This document shows, piece by piece, positions 45,011 through 54,595 of a stretch of DNA of 64,000 nt. The notes beneath the pieces were generated by a model. The model was not told where the DNA came from. It ran no database searches and was given only the letters and a program-made list of their open reading frames with translations. The stretch's first letter is position 1, and every line of letters begins with the position of its first letter. The stretch covers positions 1 through 64,000 of the forward strand of contig JADFXG010000009.1 of assembly GCA_015233895.1 (NCBI GenBank), given 5' to 3'. The translations under genes and the position numbers were made by a program. This DNA comes from Nitrospirota bacterium. GTDB taxonomy: Bacteria > Nitrospirota > Thermodesulfovibrionia > Thermodesulfovibrionales > Magnetobacteriaceae.

Positions 45011-46220
45011 TGGCACTGATAACAGACTCCGCTCTCCTGTCCCATGTGTGGAAAGTTTCTGCATAGTTTAGAATTTCATCTTTCATCAAATCCAGTGAAT
45101 CCCTCATATTGTAAAAGTGTTCTATAGCGTCAGCCATGTGTTTTGCCGTTGGAGGGTGCGGCAGAACTTTTCCCCAGCGATATTTACCAACTTCATTTAT
45201 ATAAAGGATGTCGTTTGCTATTATTGGGGTAGCCGAGGCCATTGCCTCATAGTATTTAATGGGGGTATATTCGTAGGTGTCTATAAGTTTGATAACTGGC
45301 GCAAGGTCTGAGGCTATCAGATAATCAAATGCCTGTTTAAACGGCATGGCAGGATAGAACACAACTCTGTCAGTTAATCCAAGGGTTTTAACCGTATCTT
45401 GTACGAGCTTTAAATCAGCTCCGTAACCAATCATAATCAATCTGATATCGTTAAAGTGTTTTAGCAAAGCCATAGCTTCAAGCAAAGTTCCAAGACCGTC
45501 CCACCAGGTTATAGTGCCGAGATAGCATATGTAAAAATATTGACTGGATAAATTAAGTTTTTCTCTAAGCGCATTTTTATCCACACCTCTGGTGTAGTTG
45601 ATATTTGCGATGTCGGTTGCATTGTGTGCAACGATGACATTAGCATTTGGTGTAAGGCTGTGGATATATCTTCTGAGCCCTTCAGTCATGGTTACAATAA
45701 GGTCAGTCTTTTTAAATGAGTATGCCTCAAGTTTTTGAATGGTTTTAATTGTTAAGTTGCTGGTTCTTATGAATTTTCCAGCTGAGTAAGCGTGTTTAAG
45801 GTTTTTTTCAAAAAGTAAGACGTCTGTTGTTACGTCGTTATATTCAACAATGGTTTTGATGCCGTGTTTTTTTAAAAAAGTAAGAATCACAGGAGTGGTG
45901 TAAAGGGAGTATCGGGTGTACACATAAAAATCGCTGCCATCTCGCATAATTTTTTTCAAAGTTTTAATGATACTGTAAGAGTACCTGAGGCACGCTGCCA
46001 TACGGCCTGCCATTGAGGAGCTTCTCTTAACCGGCAGGATGTGAATTTCATCAGCGTTTATACCTCCGTCATTAATCTCATCATGGTATTTGCCGCCGAT
46101 AAAGGTAATTCTAAAGTTGCCGGAGTTATGAAAGGCGTTGACAATCCCACGCATATGTGTGCCTATAGCGCCGCGCTCAAATGCGTTTTCTGCTCCTATA
46201 TAGACAAACCGTTTAAACAC
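44991..46220 (-). CDS. Family 4 glycosyltransferase (GT-B fold)
   Basis: 409 aa. N-lobe GAIGTHMRGIVNAFHNSGNF; C-lobe YICYLGTITWWDGLGTLLEA, LIMIGYGADLKLVQDT and the E-x7-E-like YEYTPIKYYEAMASATPIIA. This is a retaining GT4 enzyme using a nucleotide sugar in the cytoplasm. It is the only minus-strand glycosyltransferase of the island and ends inside the neighbouring gene. Confidence 0.88.
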   Translation of the reverse strand: MFKRFVYIGAENAFERGAIGTHMRGIVNAFHNSGNFRITFIGGKYHDEINDGGINADEIHILPVKRSSSMAGRMAACLRYSYSIIKTLKKIMRDGSDFYVYTRYSLYTTPVILTFLKKHGIKTIVEYNDVTTDVLLFEKNLKHAYSAGKFIRTSNLTIKTIQKLEAYSFKKTDLIVTMTEGLRRYIHSLTPNANVIVAHNATDIANINYTRGVDKNALREKLNLSSQYFYICYLGTITWWDGLGTLLEAMALLKHFNDIRLIMIGYGADLKLVQDTVKTLGLTDRVVFYPAMPFKQAFDYLIASDLAPVIKLIDTYEYTPIKYYEAMASATPIIANDILYINEVGKYRWGKVLPHPPTAKHMADAIEHFYNMRDSLDLMKDEILNYAETFHTWDRRAESVISAINEMSH

Positions 46221-46383
46221 TCATATAGATTCTACCCGATTAATCATGAACTGTCAATAAGTTTATTGCTAAATACTGATAGATACAGGGTTTCTATGGG
46301 CAATTCGGCGCTATGTTGTAAATTTCTAAGGCTTTTGCTATACTATCTTCGTTTTTAACGATAAATTAAGAGGAGGGTTAAAC

Positions 46384-46989
46384 ATGCTTAAGAGAATTTT
46401 AGTGAGTTTTATGTTTATACTGTCGTTTTCAGCCGTCTCGTATGCTATGGACTTTTCGGCTGATGTGTTTTTCTCAGGTAAGGGTGGTGAAAAGACTGAA
46501 GGCAAGATATTTTTTTCAAAAGACAAAGTCAGAATGGATATGAAAACCCATGGAAATATGACCTCAATTAACAGAATGGACAAAAAAGTCAGTTGGATAA
46601 TTTTTCATGACAAGAAAATGTATATGGAATCTCCTATGCACGACAATGCTGACAACCCGATGAGTGGTGGAAAAACAAGAAAACCTATGCTTGATGAAAA
46701 AGTAGCCGGTGAAGTCAGCAGAAAAGAGGTTGGCACAGAAACCATAGACGGCCATCCCTGCACTAAGTACCTGATTACCTATAAGTCCGGCGCAAAACAG
46801 GATGAGATATATCAGTGGTTGGCTAAAGACATTATGTTTCCTGTTAAAACCGCTGCTGTGGACGGCTCATGGACCCAAGAGTACAAAAATATCAAAACCG
46901 GCCCTCAGCCAGCAGATACTTTCGAGGTTCCCTCCGGTTACAGCAAAATGCAAATGCCCTCTATGGGGGATATGAAGCAACACCGGTAA
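46384..46989 (+). CDS. DUF4412-type periplasmic protein
   Basis: 201 aa with a Sec signal peptide (LLSFSAVSYA-type cleavage about residue 22), GAGGAGGGTTAAAC before ATG. The beta-rich body starts DFSADVFFSGKGGEKTEGKI, then KDKVRMDMKTHGNMTSINRM and a C-terminal DTFEVPSGYSKMQMP, matching the DUF4412/LolA-like outer-membrane lipid-binding fold. Many Met and His residues (KMYMESPMHD) could bind copper (inference). Confidence 0.8.
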   Translation: MLKRILVSFMFILSFSAVSYAMDFSADVFFSGKGGEKTEGKIFFSKDKVRMDMKTHGNMTSINRMDKKVSWIIFHDKKMYMESPMHDNADNPMSGGKTRKPMLDEKVAGEVSRKEVGTETIDGHPCTKYLITYKSGAKQDEIYQWLAKDIMFPVKTAAVDGSWTQEYKNIKTGPQPADTFEVPSGYSKMQMPSMGDMKQHR

Positions 46990-47009
46990 ACAATGAATAT
47001 ATAATGTAC

Positions 47010-48998
47010 CTAGGCTTTAAGCAGCTCCCTTGCGGCTTTAAGGATATTTTCGGCAGTAAAACCGAAGTGTTCAAACAAGACGCTTGACGGGGCTGAAAGC
47101 CCAAATCTGTCAACGCCGATTACTTTGCCTTTAAGTCCGACATACTTGTACCAGGAGAGTGAGGAGCCTGCCTCAACCGCTATTCTTTTTTCAACGTGTG
47201 GGGGGAGCACCTGATTCTTATAATCATCCAGCTGTTTATCAAATAACTCAAAAGAAGCCATATTTACAATTCTGACAGCCACCCCTTCTTTGACAAGCTT
47301 CTCGTAGGCTTCAAGGGTGCAATGAACCTCTGAGCCTGAGGCTATAAGAATCAACTCAGGGGGCTTTCCGGAATCGGCAAGGACATAGGCACCCTTGTAA
47401 ATGCCGCGTGCTTTAGCATACTTATTTCTATCAATAACTGGCACGTTTTGACGGGTAAGGATGAGGGCTGTTGTGCCGTATCCGTGCTGAAGGATGTACT
47501 GCCATGAGAGCACCGTTTCATTGGCATCTGCCGGACGAATAACAGTAAGTTCAGGAATCGCTCTTAAGGTAGTTAACTGTTCCACTGGGTGGTGGCTTGG
47601 GCCATCCTCACCAACCCCTATTGAGTCGTGAGTAAGTATAAAAATAACCTTAAGCCCCATCATAGCGGTCATCCTGACAGAGGGCAACATGTAGCTTGAA
47701 AACACAAGATATGTGCCCACATAAGGAATCAAACATCTGCTAAGGGCAATACCGGTAGCTATTGAGGCCATGGAAAACTCCCGTATTCCAAAGTGAATGT
47801 TGCGGCCGCTTTCCCCTGGCGCAAAAACAGGTTTGTTCTTTAAAAATGTCTGATTAGAAGGCGAAAGGTCAGCCGAGCCGCCGAGCAAATTTAAAAGTGT
47901 ATCAGACAGTGCATTCACTACGGCACCTGAGGCTGTACGGGTTGCTACAGACTTGCCGGGCTCATAGACAGGAAGGAGCGCTCCAAGGTCAACGTTTATT
48001 TTTCCGCTCATAAAGGTATCCCAAAGCTCTGCCTCCTTAGGAAAGGCTTGTCTATATCTCTCAAACAAATCAAGCCAGAGGTTTTGCAGTTTCTCTCCAT
48101 TCTTAACAGCACTACGGCAGAGTTCCAGTGCCTCTTTGGGTACATGAAACTCCTCATCCGGCCAGTTAAAGTGTGCCTTTGTGGCTTTAACCTCATCGGG
48201 CCCAAGCGGCGCTCCGTGAATATCTGCGCTGTCTTGTTTATTTGGGCTGCCATACCCAAGGTGAGTTTTGACAATTATGATAGAAGGGCGATTTTTTTCA
48301 GCCTTTGCATTTTCGATTACCTTGTAAAGCTCTCCATGGTCATAGCCGTCAGCGTACTGAACGTGCCAGCGCTGGGACTCAAATCTCATACCAACATCCT
48401 CTGTGAACGTTAAATCCGTTGAGCCGTCTATCGTCGTTTTATTTGAGGAGTATAGATAGATCAGTTTGCCAAGTTGCAGGTGTCCGGCTATCGAGGAGGC
48501 CTCATAAGAAACTCCCTCCATTAAATCACCATCGCTGACTATGCCATAGATGTTGTAGTCTATCAGGTCAAAACCTGGCCGGTTAAACGTATCGGCAAGA
48601 TATTTCTCTGCCATTGCCATTCCCACTCCTACGGCAAAACCATATCCAAGCGGTCCGGTTGAGACCTCCACCCCTGTTGATAAACAGTACTCCGGATGTC
48701 CAGGAGTACAGGTATCCATTTTACGGAAATTCTTTATATCATCAATGGATATGTTATACCCGGTTAGATGCAACAAACTATACAACATCATAGACCCATG
48801 TCCGGCAGAAAGTATAAATCTGTCTCTATTAGGCCATACGGTATCCTTTGGGTTATGTTTTAAAAACTTTGTCCACAACACGTAAGCCATGTCAGCATCA
48901 CCCATAGGCATGCCGGGATGTCCTGAATTAGCCCTTTGTACCGCATCTATAGCCAGCATCCTTATTGTGTTGACACATAGCTCATCTACTCTCTCCAT
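47010..48998 (-). CDS. tkt: Transketolase
   Basis: 662 aa, full length. Thiamine diphosphate motif SDGDLMEGVSYEASSIAGHL to YLYSSNKTTIDG; pyrimidine domain NIHFGIREFSMASIATGIAL; phosphate-binding THDSIGVGEDGPSHHPVEQL; C-terminal domain AVEAGSSLSWYKYVG. It interconverts sugar phosphates in the pentose phosphate or Calvin-type pathway. Stands alone, ending convergent with the DUF4412 gene. Confidence 0.96.
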   Translation of the reverse strand: MERVDELCVNTIRMLAIDAVQRANSGHPGMPMGDADMAYVLWTKFLKHNPKDTVWPNRDRFILSAGHGSMMLYSLLHLTGYNISIDDIKNFRKMDTCTPGHPEYCLSTGVEVSTGPLGYGFAVGVGMAMAEKYLADTFNRPGFDLIDYNIYGIVSDGDLMEGVSYEASSIAGHLQLGKLIYLYSSNKTTIDGSTDLTFTEDVGMRFESQRWHVQYADGYDHGELYKVIENAKAEKNRPSIIIVKTHLGYGSPNKQDSADIHGAPLGPDEVKATKAHFNWPDEEFHVPKEALELCRSAVKNGEKLQNLWLDLFERYRQAFPKEAELWDTFMSGKINVDLGALLPVYEPGKSVATRTASGAVVNALSDTLLNLLGGSADLSPSNQTFLKNKPVFAPGESGRNIHFGIREFSMASIATGIALSRCLIPYVGTYLVFSSYMLPSVRMTAMMGLKVIFILTHDSIGVGEDGPSHHPVEQLTTLRAIPELTVIRPADANETVLSWQYILQHGYGTTALILTRQNVPVIDRNKYAKARGIYKGAYVLADSGKPPELILIASGSEVHCTLEAYEKLVKEGVAVRIVNMASFELFDKQLDDYKNQVLPPHVEKRIAVEAGSSLSWYKYVGLKGKVIGVDRFGLSAPSSVLFEHFGFTAENILKAARELLKA

Positions 48999-49092
48999 TT
49001 ACCAGCCTCCAAAAATTTTATAACTTTTATTTTACTCCTTATGGCTGTGATTTGTCAACTTTAATGAGATTGAATTTAAAAATAACAGTCTG

Positions 49093-49121
49093 TTTACAAA
49101 CCCAGCGGCTTAGATTATTAT
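49093..49121 (+). promoter_or_regulatory. Promoter of the rubrerythrin gene
   Basis: TTTACA (-35) and TATTAT (-10) separated by 17 nt, 45 nt before the rubrerythrin ATG. No PerR- or Fur-like box was clear. Confidence 0.5.
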
Positions 49122-49166
49122 AGTTGAGGGGTATTGATTAAATCTCTGAAGGAGGAAATAATTACG

Positions 49167-49742
49167 ATGAAAAGTTTAAAGGGGACAAAGACGGAAAAAA
49201 ATCTGCTCGGCTCATTTGCCGGTGAATCACAGGCCAGAAACCGCTACTCGTATTTTTCAAAGGTGGCAAAAAAAGAGGGCTTTGAGCAAATATCAGCAAT
49301 ATTTGCCGAAACCGCCGATAACGAAAAAGTACATGCTAAGAGATTTTTTAATTTTTTAGAGGGAGGGGATGCAGAAATTACGGCAACATTTCCAGCTGGT
49401 GTGATTGCCGACACAAAGGCTAACCTCAGCGCTGCCGCCGATGGCGAACTCCATGAGCATACTGTGTTGTATCCGGAGTTTGCAAAGGTTGCCGATGAAG
49501 AGGGATTCCCTGCCGTTGCCTCAGCCTTCAGAGCCATTGCCATGGTTGAGAGAGAACACGAAAAGAGATACCGCGCCCTGTTAAGCAATATAGAGAAAAA
49601 TGAGGTCTTTAGCCGCACGTCAAAAGTAAAATGGAAATGCAGAGTCTGCGGCTTTGCCGTTGAGGGAAACAATGCGCCCGATAACTGCCCAGGATGCGGA
49701 CATCCTAAAGCACACTTTGAAATCGCTGCGGAAAATTACTGA
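49167..49742 (+). CDS. Rubrerythrin
   Basis: 191 aa from ATG 49167 (GGAGG 11 nt upstream); an earlier start at 49134 would add 11 atypical residues. Di-iron four-helix domain with [25 protein letters not shown] and EREHEKRYR, then a C-terminal rubredoxin: [10 protein letters not shown] and [12 protein letters not shown]. It reduces hydrogen peroxide in anaerobes and microaerophiles, consistent with a low-oxygen habitat. Confidence 0.95.
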   Translation: MKSLKGTKTEKNLLGSFAGESQARNRYSYFSKVAKKEGFEQISAIFAETADNEKVHAKRFFNFLEGGDAEITATFPAGVIADTKANLSAAADGELHEHTVLYPEFAKVADEEGFPAVASAFRAIAMVEREHEKRYRALLSNIEKNEVFSRTSKVKWKCRVCGFAVEGNNAPDNCPGCGHPKAHFEIAAENY

Positions 49743-49861
49743 TACAAAATAGCACTCAAACTGTTCTGAGCGTAACATATATTCTACCAAGCCGCAGTCA
49801 GAAGCGTCCCCTAAAGAGGAGTCCCCTTGGCGGCAAGGAGAAAGCGACTCAGACGTACTTT

Positions 49862-49889
49862 GTAGGGGCGAATAATTATTCGCCCCTAC
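49862..49889. repeat. Perfect 28-bp palindrome, possible bidirectional terminator
   Basis: The arms GTAGGGGCGAATAA and TTATTCGCCCCTAC are exact reverse complements with no loop; TTTT follows. It lies between convergent rubrerythrin and the sigma-54 activator gene. A decayed copy is at 11214-11239. Confidence 0.75.
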
Positions 49890-49935
49890 TTTTGGCATGC
49901 CAACGAAGTTAGGCAATTGAATGCGGCTTTTGTGG

Positions 49936-51333
49936 TTAGTCTTTTGGTGGTCTTGTCCCGCCAGAGTTTAACCCAAACTTTTCGAGTCTGTACCAAAATG
50001 TCTTATAACTCATACCAAGGAACCTGGCTGCCCGCGCTGCCACATTATTTGCCTTTATCATAGCTTTCTTTAGGAGTTCCCTTTCCAGTTCTTCAAAATT
50101 TATTCCCTCATCAGGGATTTCAATGTTAAGTACCCCATTACCCTCCGGTGTTTTAAGCTCTCCCTTTATATCGTCAAGGCTTATGACGCTGCCGTCTGTC
50201 ATAAGCACAGCACGTTCTATGACAGCACTCAGTTGTCTGATGTTACCGGGCCAGTGGTAGTCCATCAGGTGCTTAAGCGCACTGTCATTTAAACCTGTCA
50301 CCTGTTTTCCGAATTCCTCGTTGTGCTTTTCTATAAAAAACTCAACCAAAAGGGGAATATCCTCTTTTCGTTCAGACAGTGAGGGCAGTGAAATTGTCAC
50401 TACTTTAAGACGATAGTACAGGTCATCGCGGAACTTGCCCTGTGAAATTTCCTTTTCCAGGTCCTTGTTGGTGGCAGCTATAATTCTCACATTTACCTTT
50501 ATACTTTCCTTGCCGCCGAGGCGTCTGATCTCTTTGTCCTGAAGCACTCTGAGCAGCTTAGTCTGAGTAAGAAGCGGCATATCTCCGATTTCATCAAGAA
50601 ACAGAGTCCCTGAGTCGGTGGATTCAAGGAGCCCAATCTTTCTGTGTGTAGCGCCTGTAAAGGCTCCCGCTTCATAACCGAATAACTCGCTTTCTATAAG
50701 GTTATCCGGAATTGCAGCACAGTTAATGGCAGTAAAAGGACAGGTTTTTCTTAAACTGTTATAGTGAATCGCTCTGGCTACCAGTTCTTTGCCTGTACCG
50801 CTCTCTCCGTTTATAAGGACTGTTGCTGTGGTAGGAGTGACCTTTTTAACCACCTCCATTACCTCTTTTAACTTCTTTGACTGCCCGATGATACCGTCTA
50901 TTTTAAACTTATCATAGAGCTCACTGTGGAGACGGAGGTTTTCTCTCAGGAGATTCATTCTCTCAACGGCCTTTGCCACTATCAACAGGATAACGTCCTT
51001 ATCCAGAGGTTTTGTAAGATAATCAAAGGCGCCCTTTTTCATAGCCTCCACGGCGCTTGAAATAGTGCCAAATGCTGTTATTACAACGACAGCGGGTCTT
51101 AGGGGTTCGTAGGGAAGATGGTCAAGCAACTGGACTCCCGTCATCCCTCCCATTTTTAAATCGGTTATTACCACATCCGGAATTAACTCGTTTATGAGTT
51201 TTAAACCGTTTTCAGCAGAGTCTGCTGTAAAGGCCTCATACCCCTCATCTGCTAAAATGGTTTTAAGAATATCCCGCTGTAGCGGTTCATCGTCTATTAT
51301 TATGATTCTGGACACAATTTTGTACAAGGGCAT
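49936..51333 (-). CDS. Sigma-54-dependent response regulator (NtrC/PilR-like)
   Basis: 465 aa. Receiver (1-125; phosphoacceptor in DVVITDLKMGGMTG), AAA+ domain (about 145-385) with Walker A GESGTGKELVA, the sigma-54-contacting GAFTGA, and LFLDEIGDMPLLTQ, then a Fis-type HTH (ARAARFLGMSYKTFWYRL). Overlaps the kinase gene by 34 nt; a GTG a few codons downstream of the ATG is an alternative start. Being at the end of the minor-pilin operon and possessing GAFTGA, it is a fitting activator for the -24/-12 promoter at 27079 (inference). Confidence 0.93.
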   Translation of the reverse strand: MPLYKIVSRIIIIDDEPLQRDILKTILADEGYEAFTADSAENGLKLINELIPDVVITDLKMGGMTGVQLLDHLPYEPLRPAVVVITAFGTISSAVEAMKKGAFDYLTKPLDKDVILLIVAKAVERMNLLRENLRLHSELYDKFKIDGIIGQSKKLKEVMEVVKKVTPTTATVLINGESGTGKELVARAIHYNSLRKTCPFTAINCAAIPDNLIESELFGYEAGAFTGATHRKIGLLESTDSGTLFLDEIGDMPLLTQTKLLRVLQDKEIRRLGGKESIKVNVRIIAATNKDLEKEISQGKFRDDLYYRLKVVTISLPSLSERKEDIPLLVEFFIEKHNEEFGKQVTGLNDSALKHLMDYHWPGNIRQLSAVIERAVLMTDGSVISLDDIKGELKTPEGNGVLNIEIPDEGINFEELERELLKKAMIKANNVAARAARFLGMSYKTFWYRLEKFGLNSGGTRPPKD

Positions 51334-52754
51334 GGGAGGATTAACCTTACCTCAGTGCCCTCTCCCTCCTTACTTTCTATTTCTACCCGTCCCCCGTGCT
51401 CCTCCATTACCCTTAGTGTCATAGGAAGGCCAAGGCCTGGATGATTTTGCTTAGTGGAAAAAAACGGTTCAAATACTTTTTTCATGTTCCCGTCTGATAT
51501 GCCGGAGCCGTTGTCGCATATTGACAACATAAACTCCTCTGCGTGTACTGTCGCTATTTTCAGTGTTCCGGCTCTGCCTGTGTTTGACATTGCCTGAAAG
51601 GCGTTTGTTATCATATTCATAATACAGGTCTTAAGGAAATCCTCATCAACTTTTAGCTCTATGTCATTGTCATAGTCTCTTATTATTAAGATACCCTCTG
51701 CCTCTGCCTTTGCCCATATAAGCGCTATTACGTCTTCAAGCACGCTGTTTATTCTTACCGGCATCAGTGTAAATGTGAGAGGACGGCTGAAATCCAGATA
51801 GCCGTTTACAAATTTATTGAGTCTCTGAATTTCGTGTTTTATACTGACTACAAGATTTGTAAACTGTTTGGCATTGTTATTTTCTACAGGCGCAAATTTG
51901 TCATTTATATAATCTATGCTCAGATTTATAAAGTTAAGGGGATTTCTTATCTCATGAGCCATATCACGGGTTAACTGTACAAGGCCTGCAAGGTGTTGTG
52001 CATCACGGAGTTTATCTTCAAGATTTTTGCTTTCCCGCAGTTTTTCCGCCATGTAGTTGAAACTATCCGCCAGTTGGCCTATTTCATCGTTGCTGTAAAC
52101 CGGTATGTGCTGGTTTAAGTCCCCTGCTGAGATGCGTCTTGAGGCATCTGCTATCTGCTTAATAGGAAGGGTGTAACGTCTTGAAAACACCAAAGTTATC
52201 AGAGTAGCTATGCTAAAGACAAGCATTGTCATAAATATTCTCTTAAGCGTGTTTTGTTTGATCAAGGAGGACAGGTCCTCTTTGTTAATTATAAGATGAA
52301 TGTAGCCGTACTGCTGACCATCGGCCACTATTGGAACTATGACATTATAGTTTTTTTCGTCGTCAGAGACATGTTCACCCAGTTCGGCTTTTATTACGAG
52401 TTCTTTTTTTCTGTGTGAAACCGGAGCGCCAACTTTTAACTGGTTTGTGCTGGCCAGTATCTCTTTTGAGTCGGTGCTGATTATCGAGATTTCTTTAATC
52501 CCTTTCTTATTCAGGTTTTTCAGATACTTGGAAAGCCTTGCTCTGTCGGATTTTCCTGTGATTTCCTCCACCCCTATCTGGATAGCTTTCGTAAGCTCAC
52601 CGGTTTGACGCTCTACCTGCAAAAGAAGGTTTTTTTCAAGTTGAAGGTTAAAAAAAATCAGCGAGGCTGTTACTATAATCGTAAGGAGCATCATCATAAA
52701 TATAAGGCGGATCTTTATGGACGGTATGAAAAAAAGCCTCTTAATCATTAGCAA
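51300..52754 (-). CDS. HAMP sensor histidine kinase paired with the NtrC-type regulator
   Basis: 484 aa. Two membrane helices (about 11-30 and 173-195) flank a periplasmic PAS/Cache-like region; HAMP, then the phosphoacceptor in TRDMAHEIRNPLNF, N-box MNMITNAFQAMSN and SICDNGSGISDG, and GLGLPMTLRVMEEHGG. Classical HisKA box, unlike the HxWxQPL kinases in this window. Overlaps its regulator by 34 nt, and lies 64 nt downstream of the pilX-like gene. Confidence 0.92.
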   Translation of the reverse strand: MLMIKRLFFIPSIKIRLIFMMMLLTIIVTASLIFFNLQLEKNLLLQVERQTGELTKAIQIGVEEITGKSDRARLSKYLKNLNKKGIKEISIISTDSKEILASTNQLKVGAPVSHRKKELVIKAELGEHVSDDEKNYNVIVPIVADGQQYGYIHLIINKEDLSSLIKQNTLKRIFMTMLVFSIATLITLVFSRRYTLPIKQIADASRRISAGDLNQHIPVYSNDEIGQLADSFNYMAEKLRESKNLEDKLRDAQHLAGLVQLTRDMAHEIRNPLNFINLSIDYINDKFAPVENNNAKQFTNLVVSIKHEIQRLNKFVNGYLDFSRPLTFTLMPVRINSVLEDVIALIWAKAEAEGILIIRDYDNDIELKVDEDFLKTCIMNMITNAFQAMSNTGRAGTLKIATVHAEEFMLSICDNGSGISDGNMKKVFEPFFSTKQNHPGLGLPMTLRVMEEHGGRVEIESKEGEGTEVRLILPCPCTKLCPES

Positions 52755-52818
52755 TTATAACATTTCTACGTACTTTCTCAGTAGGTTAAGGATGTAATTT
52801 CTTTTACTCCCCTAAACG

Positions 52819-53430
52819 TTACTGCTGCACTCTGTAGAGAAAGCTTATTTGTGAGTTTTCACTGGGATTACTTATTCTTTCCGTTCGGATTTCCATACTG
52901 TAGTACAAAAACTGATAACCAGTGCTGCCTGTGCCGTCATCGGCATATTTAACGTCTATGATTTTACTGTATGTGCAGTAATCACCCAACTGTGCAACTA
53001 CATCGGGGCAGTCTTTAGCGTTAGTGCCTGTCACGTTATCTTTTGCCCCTGAGCAGGTAGTAGTTACGCCTACGCAGTCACCTGTCCGGGTAAAGGCCAC
53101 ACAGCTTGTTGACCACGCATTAGAGTAGCCGCCGACAGCGGTGTCCCCTACGCTGTTGCCTATAGTTGCGTAAGCAAGTTTAGCAGCAAGGCAATTTGGC
53201 ATTTGTGGGTTTCCAGAGTCGGGGGCAGTTTTTGATGGGGTGTTAAGAGCCAGATTCATCATCACATCAGACTGCCCCTTACCGGCATCCAGCGCTGTAG
53301 CATACCTTTGAGTCAACCCTGAGACCTTAGTCCCCTGTATAGTCATAAACATCAGCGCCCCCGTAAAGGCTAAAGCCATAACTGCAAACAACATCGTTAA
53401 GACCAATGCAAATCCTTTTTCGGTTTTCAT
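52819..53430 (-). CDS. PilX-like minor pilin assembly protein
   Basis: 203 aa from ATG 53430 (GGGAG upstream). The start MKTEKGFALVLTMLFAVMAL with a following membrane helix, with no Glu5, is typical of PilX. The rest has six Cys in CLAAKLAY, TSCVAF, GDCVGVTTTC and KDCPDVV/DYC that could form disulfides. Between pilW-like and the kinase genes. Confidence 0.78.
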   Translation of the reverse strand: MKTEKGFALVLTMLFAVMALAFTGALMFMTIQGTKVSGLTQRYATALDAGKGQSDVMMNLALNTPSKTAPDSGNPQMPNCLAAKLAYATIGNSVGDTAVGGYSNAWSTSCVAFTRTGDCVGVTTTCSGAKDNVTGTNAKDCPDVVAQLGDYCTYSKIIDVKYADDGTGSTGYQFLYYSMEIRTERISNPSENSQISFLYRVQQ

Positions 53431-53444
53431 GTAAAAAAACTCCC

Positions 53445-54593
53445 TCAATTTAGGTTAACTGTTTTAGCATCTAATGTAACCACTTTCCACTTATAGTTCT
53501 GGTAATTGGTCAGAGCTGTCAAATCGTAATTCCTGAGAGTTATATTGCTATCCCCAATGACAACGCTTGAGGAGGCATAAGTGAAATCCTTATCAAACTG
53601 CCCGTCCTGAAGCAAAATGAAAACCTTTACCTCTCTCAGATAGGAACGGACGTTGGCAGCAGTGGTCAAATCAGTAGCAGAGCCCACTGCACCGGAGGCT
53701 GAAACCCACGTAAGTGCACCAGCTATATTAAGACCTAAGGCTGCCTGAAAATCTAAAACACAATCCATTATTGGTTGTTCGGTTCTTTTGCCGTCTGATT
53801 GATTAATCACACCCCTGTAGAGAGTGTATGAACTCTGGTGACATTTTGAAGAGAATGAGGCAGGCCTCTTAAGGAAATAATCCACACGGTTATAGGGCAT
53901 ACGAGGCGTTGTCGTACTTAGCCCGTATATTAAATTAACATCTGTGGCTGAGCCGGGATCAAAACAAGCGGCACTTCCAGGCCACGTTGTGTACCAGTTA
54001 CAGCCTGCTTGTTGCTGTAAAGTTCTTGACACAGGTGGGGAAGTTCCAGTATTCAATACAATTACTTTATCGCCGTTTTGGAAATCCCTTGTTGTGTCAT
54101 TCCATGTCTGAGTTGTTCCAACGCCGGCTACTTTATATCTTACAGTGTATTTCTTAGTCAAGCTATTAGTGCTACTTGTGTTACCTGTTGTTGCAACAAG
54201 TGATTTTATTACAAGTACGTCAGAGCCGCCATCTCCGGCATTATTACTAATGATGACTGCTCTGGGTGCATTGGGTGCTGCATCGTTGAATGTGTTTGGG
54301 TTGACAGTGTAAGTGCCGTCACTTGCGGCCTCCGATATAGCTGGCGATGGCGCTCCAGGCAGTGTCCATGGAAGACCGTAACCTGCCATTTCTAAGTCGT
54401 ATCTCAGTATGTTAAGACCAAGGACATCTTCTATCTGGGTTTCTGTCAGCTTAGTTTCTGACTTAAAGCTCTTTGAAAGCGTGATAAAAGTGGCAAAAGT
54501 AGCGGCAAGTATTGCCGAAAGTATAAAAAGCGCTACTATTAGTTCAACAAGAGTAAATGCGTTTTTTTTCATTGCTGCCATCCGTAGTTTCAT
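53445..54593 (-). CDS. PilW-like minor pilin
   Basis: 382 aa. The prepilin motif is KKNAFTLVELIVALFILSAI (here NA precedes the F instead of G, an unusual cleavage residue). The C-terminal globular region has VFILLQDGQFDKDFTYAS near its end, as in PilW-type proteins. Starts 2 nt after the pilV-like stop. Confidence 0.8.
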   Translation of the reverse strand: MKLRMAAMKKNAFTLVELIVALFILSAILAATFATFITLSKSFKSETKLTETQIEDVLGLNILRYDLEMAGYGLPWTLPGAPSPAISEAASDGTYTVNPNTFNDAAPNAPRAVIISNNAGDGGSDVLVIKSLVATTGNTSSTNSLTKKYTVRYKVAGVGTTQTWNDTTRDFQNGDKVIVLNTGTSPPVSRTLQQQAGCNWYTTWPGSAACFDPGSATDVNLIYGLSTTTPRMPYNRVDYFLKRPASFSSKCHQSSYTLYRGVINQSDGKRTEQPIMDCVLDFQAALGLNIAGALTWVSASGAVGSATDLTTAANVRSYLREVKVFILLQDGQFDKDFTYASSSVVIGDSNITLRNYDLTALTNYQNYKWKVVTLDAKTVNLN

Positions 54594-54595
54594 AG

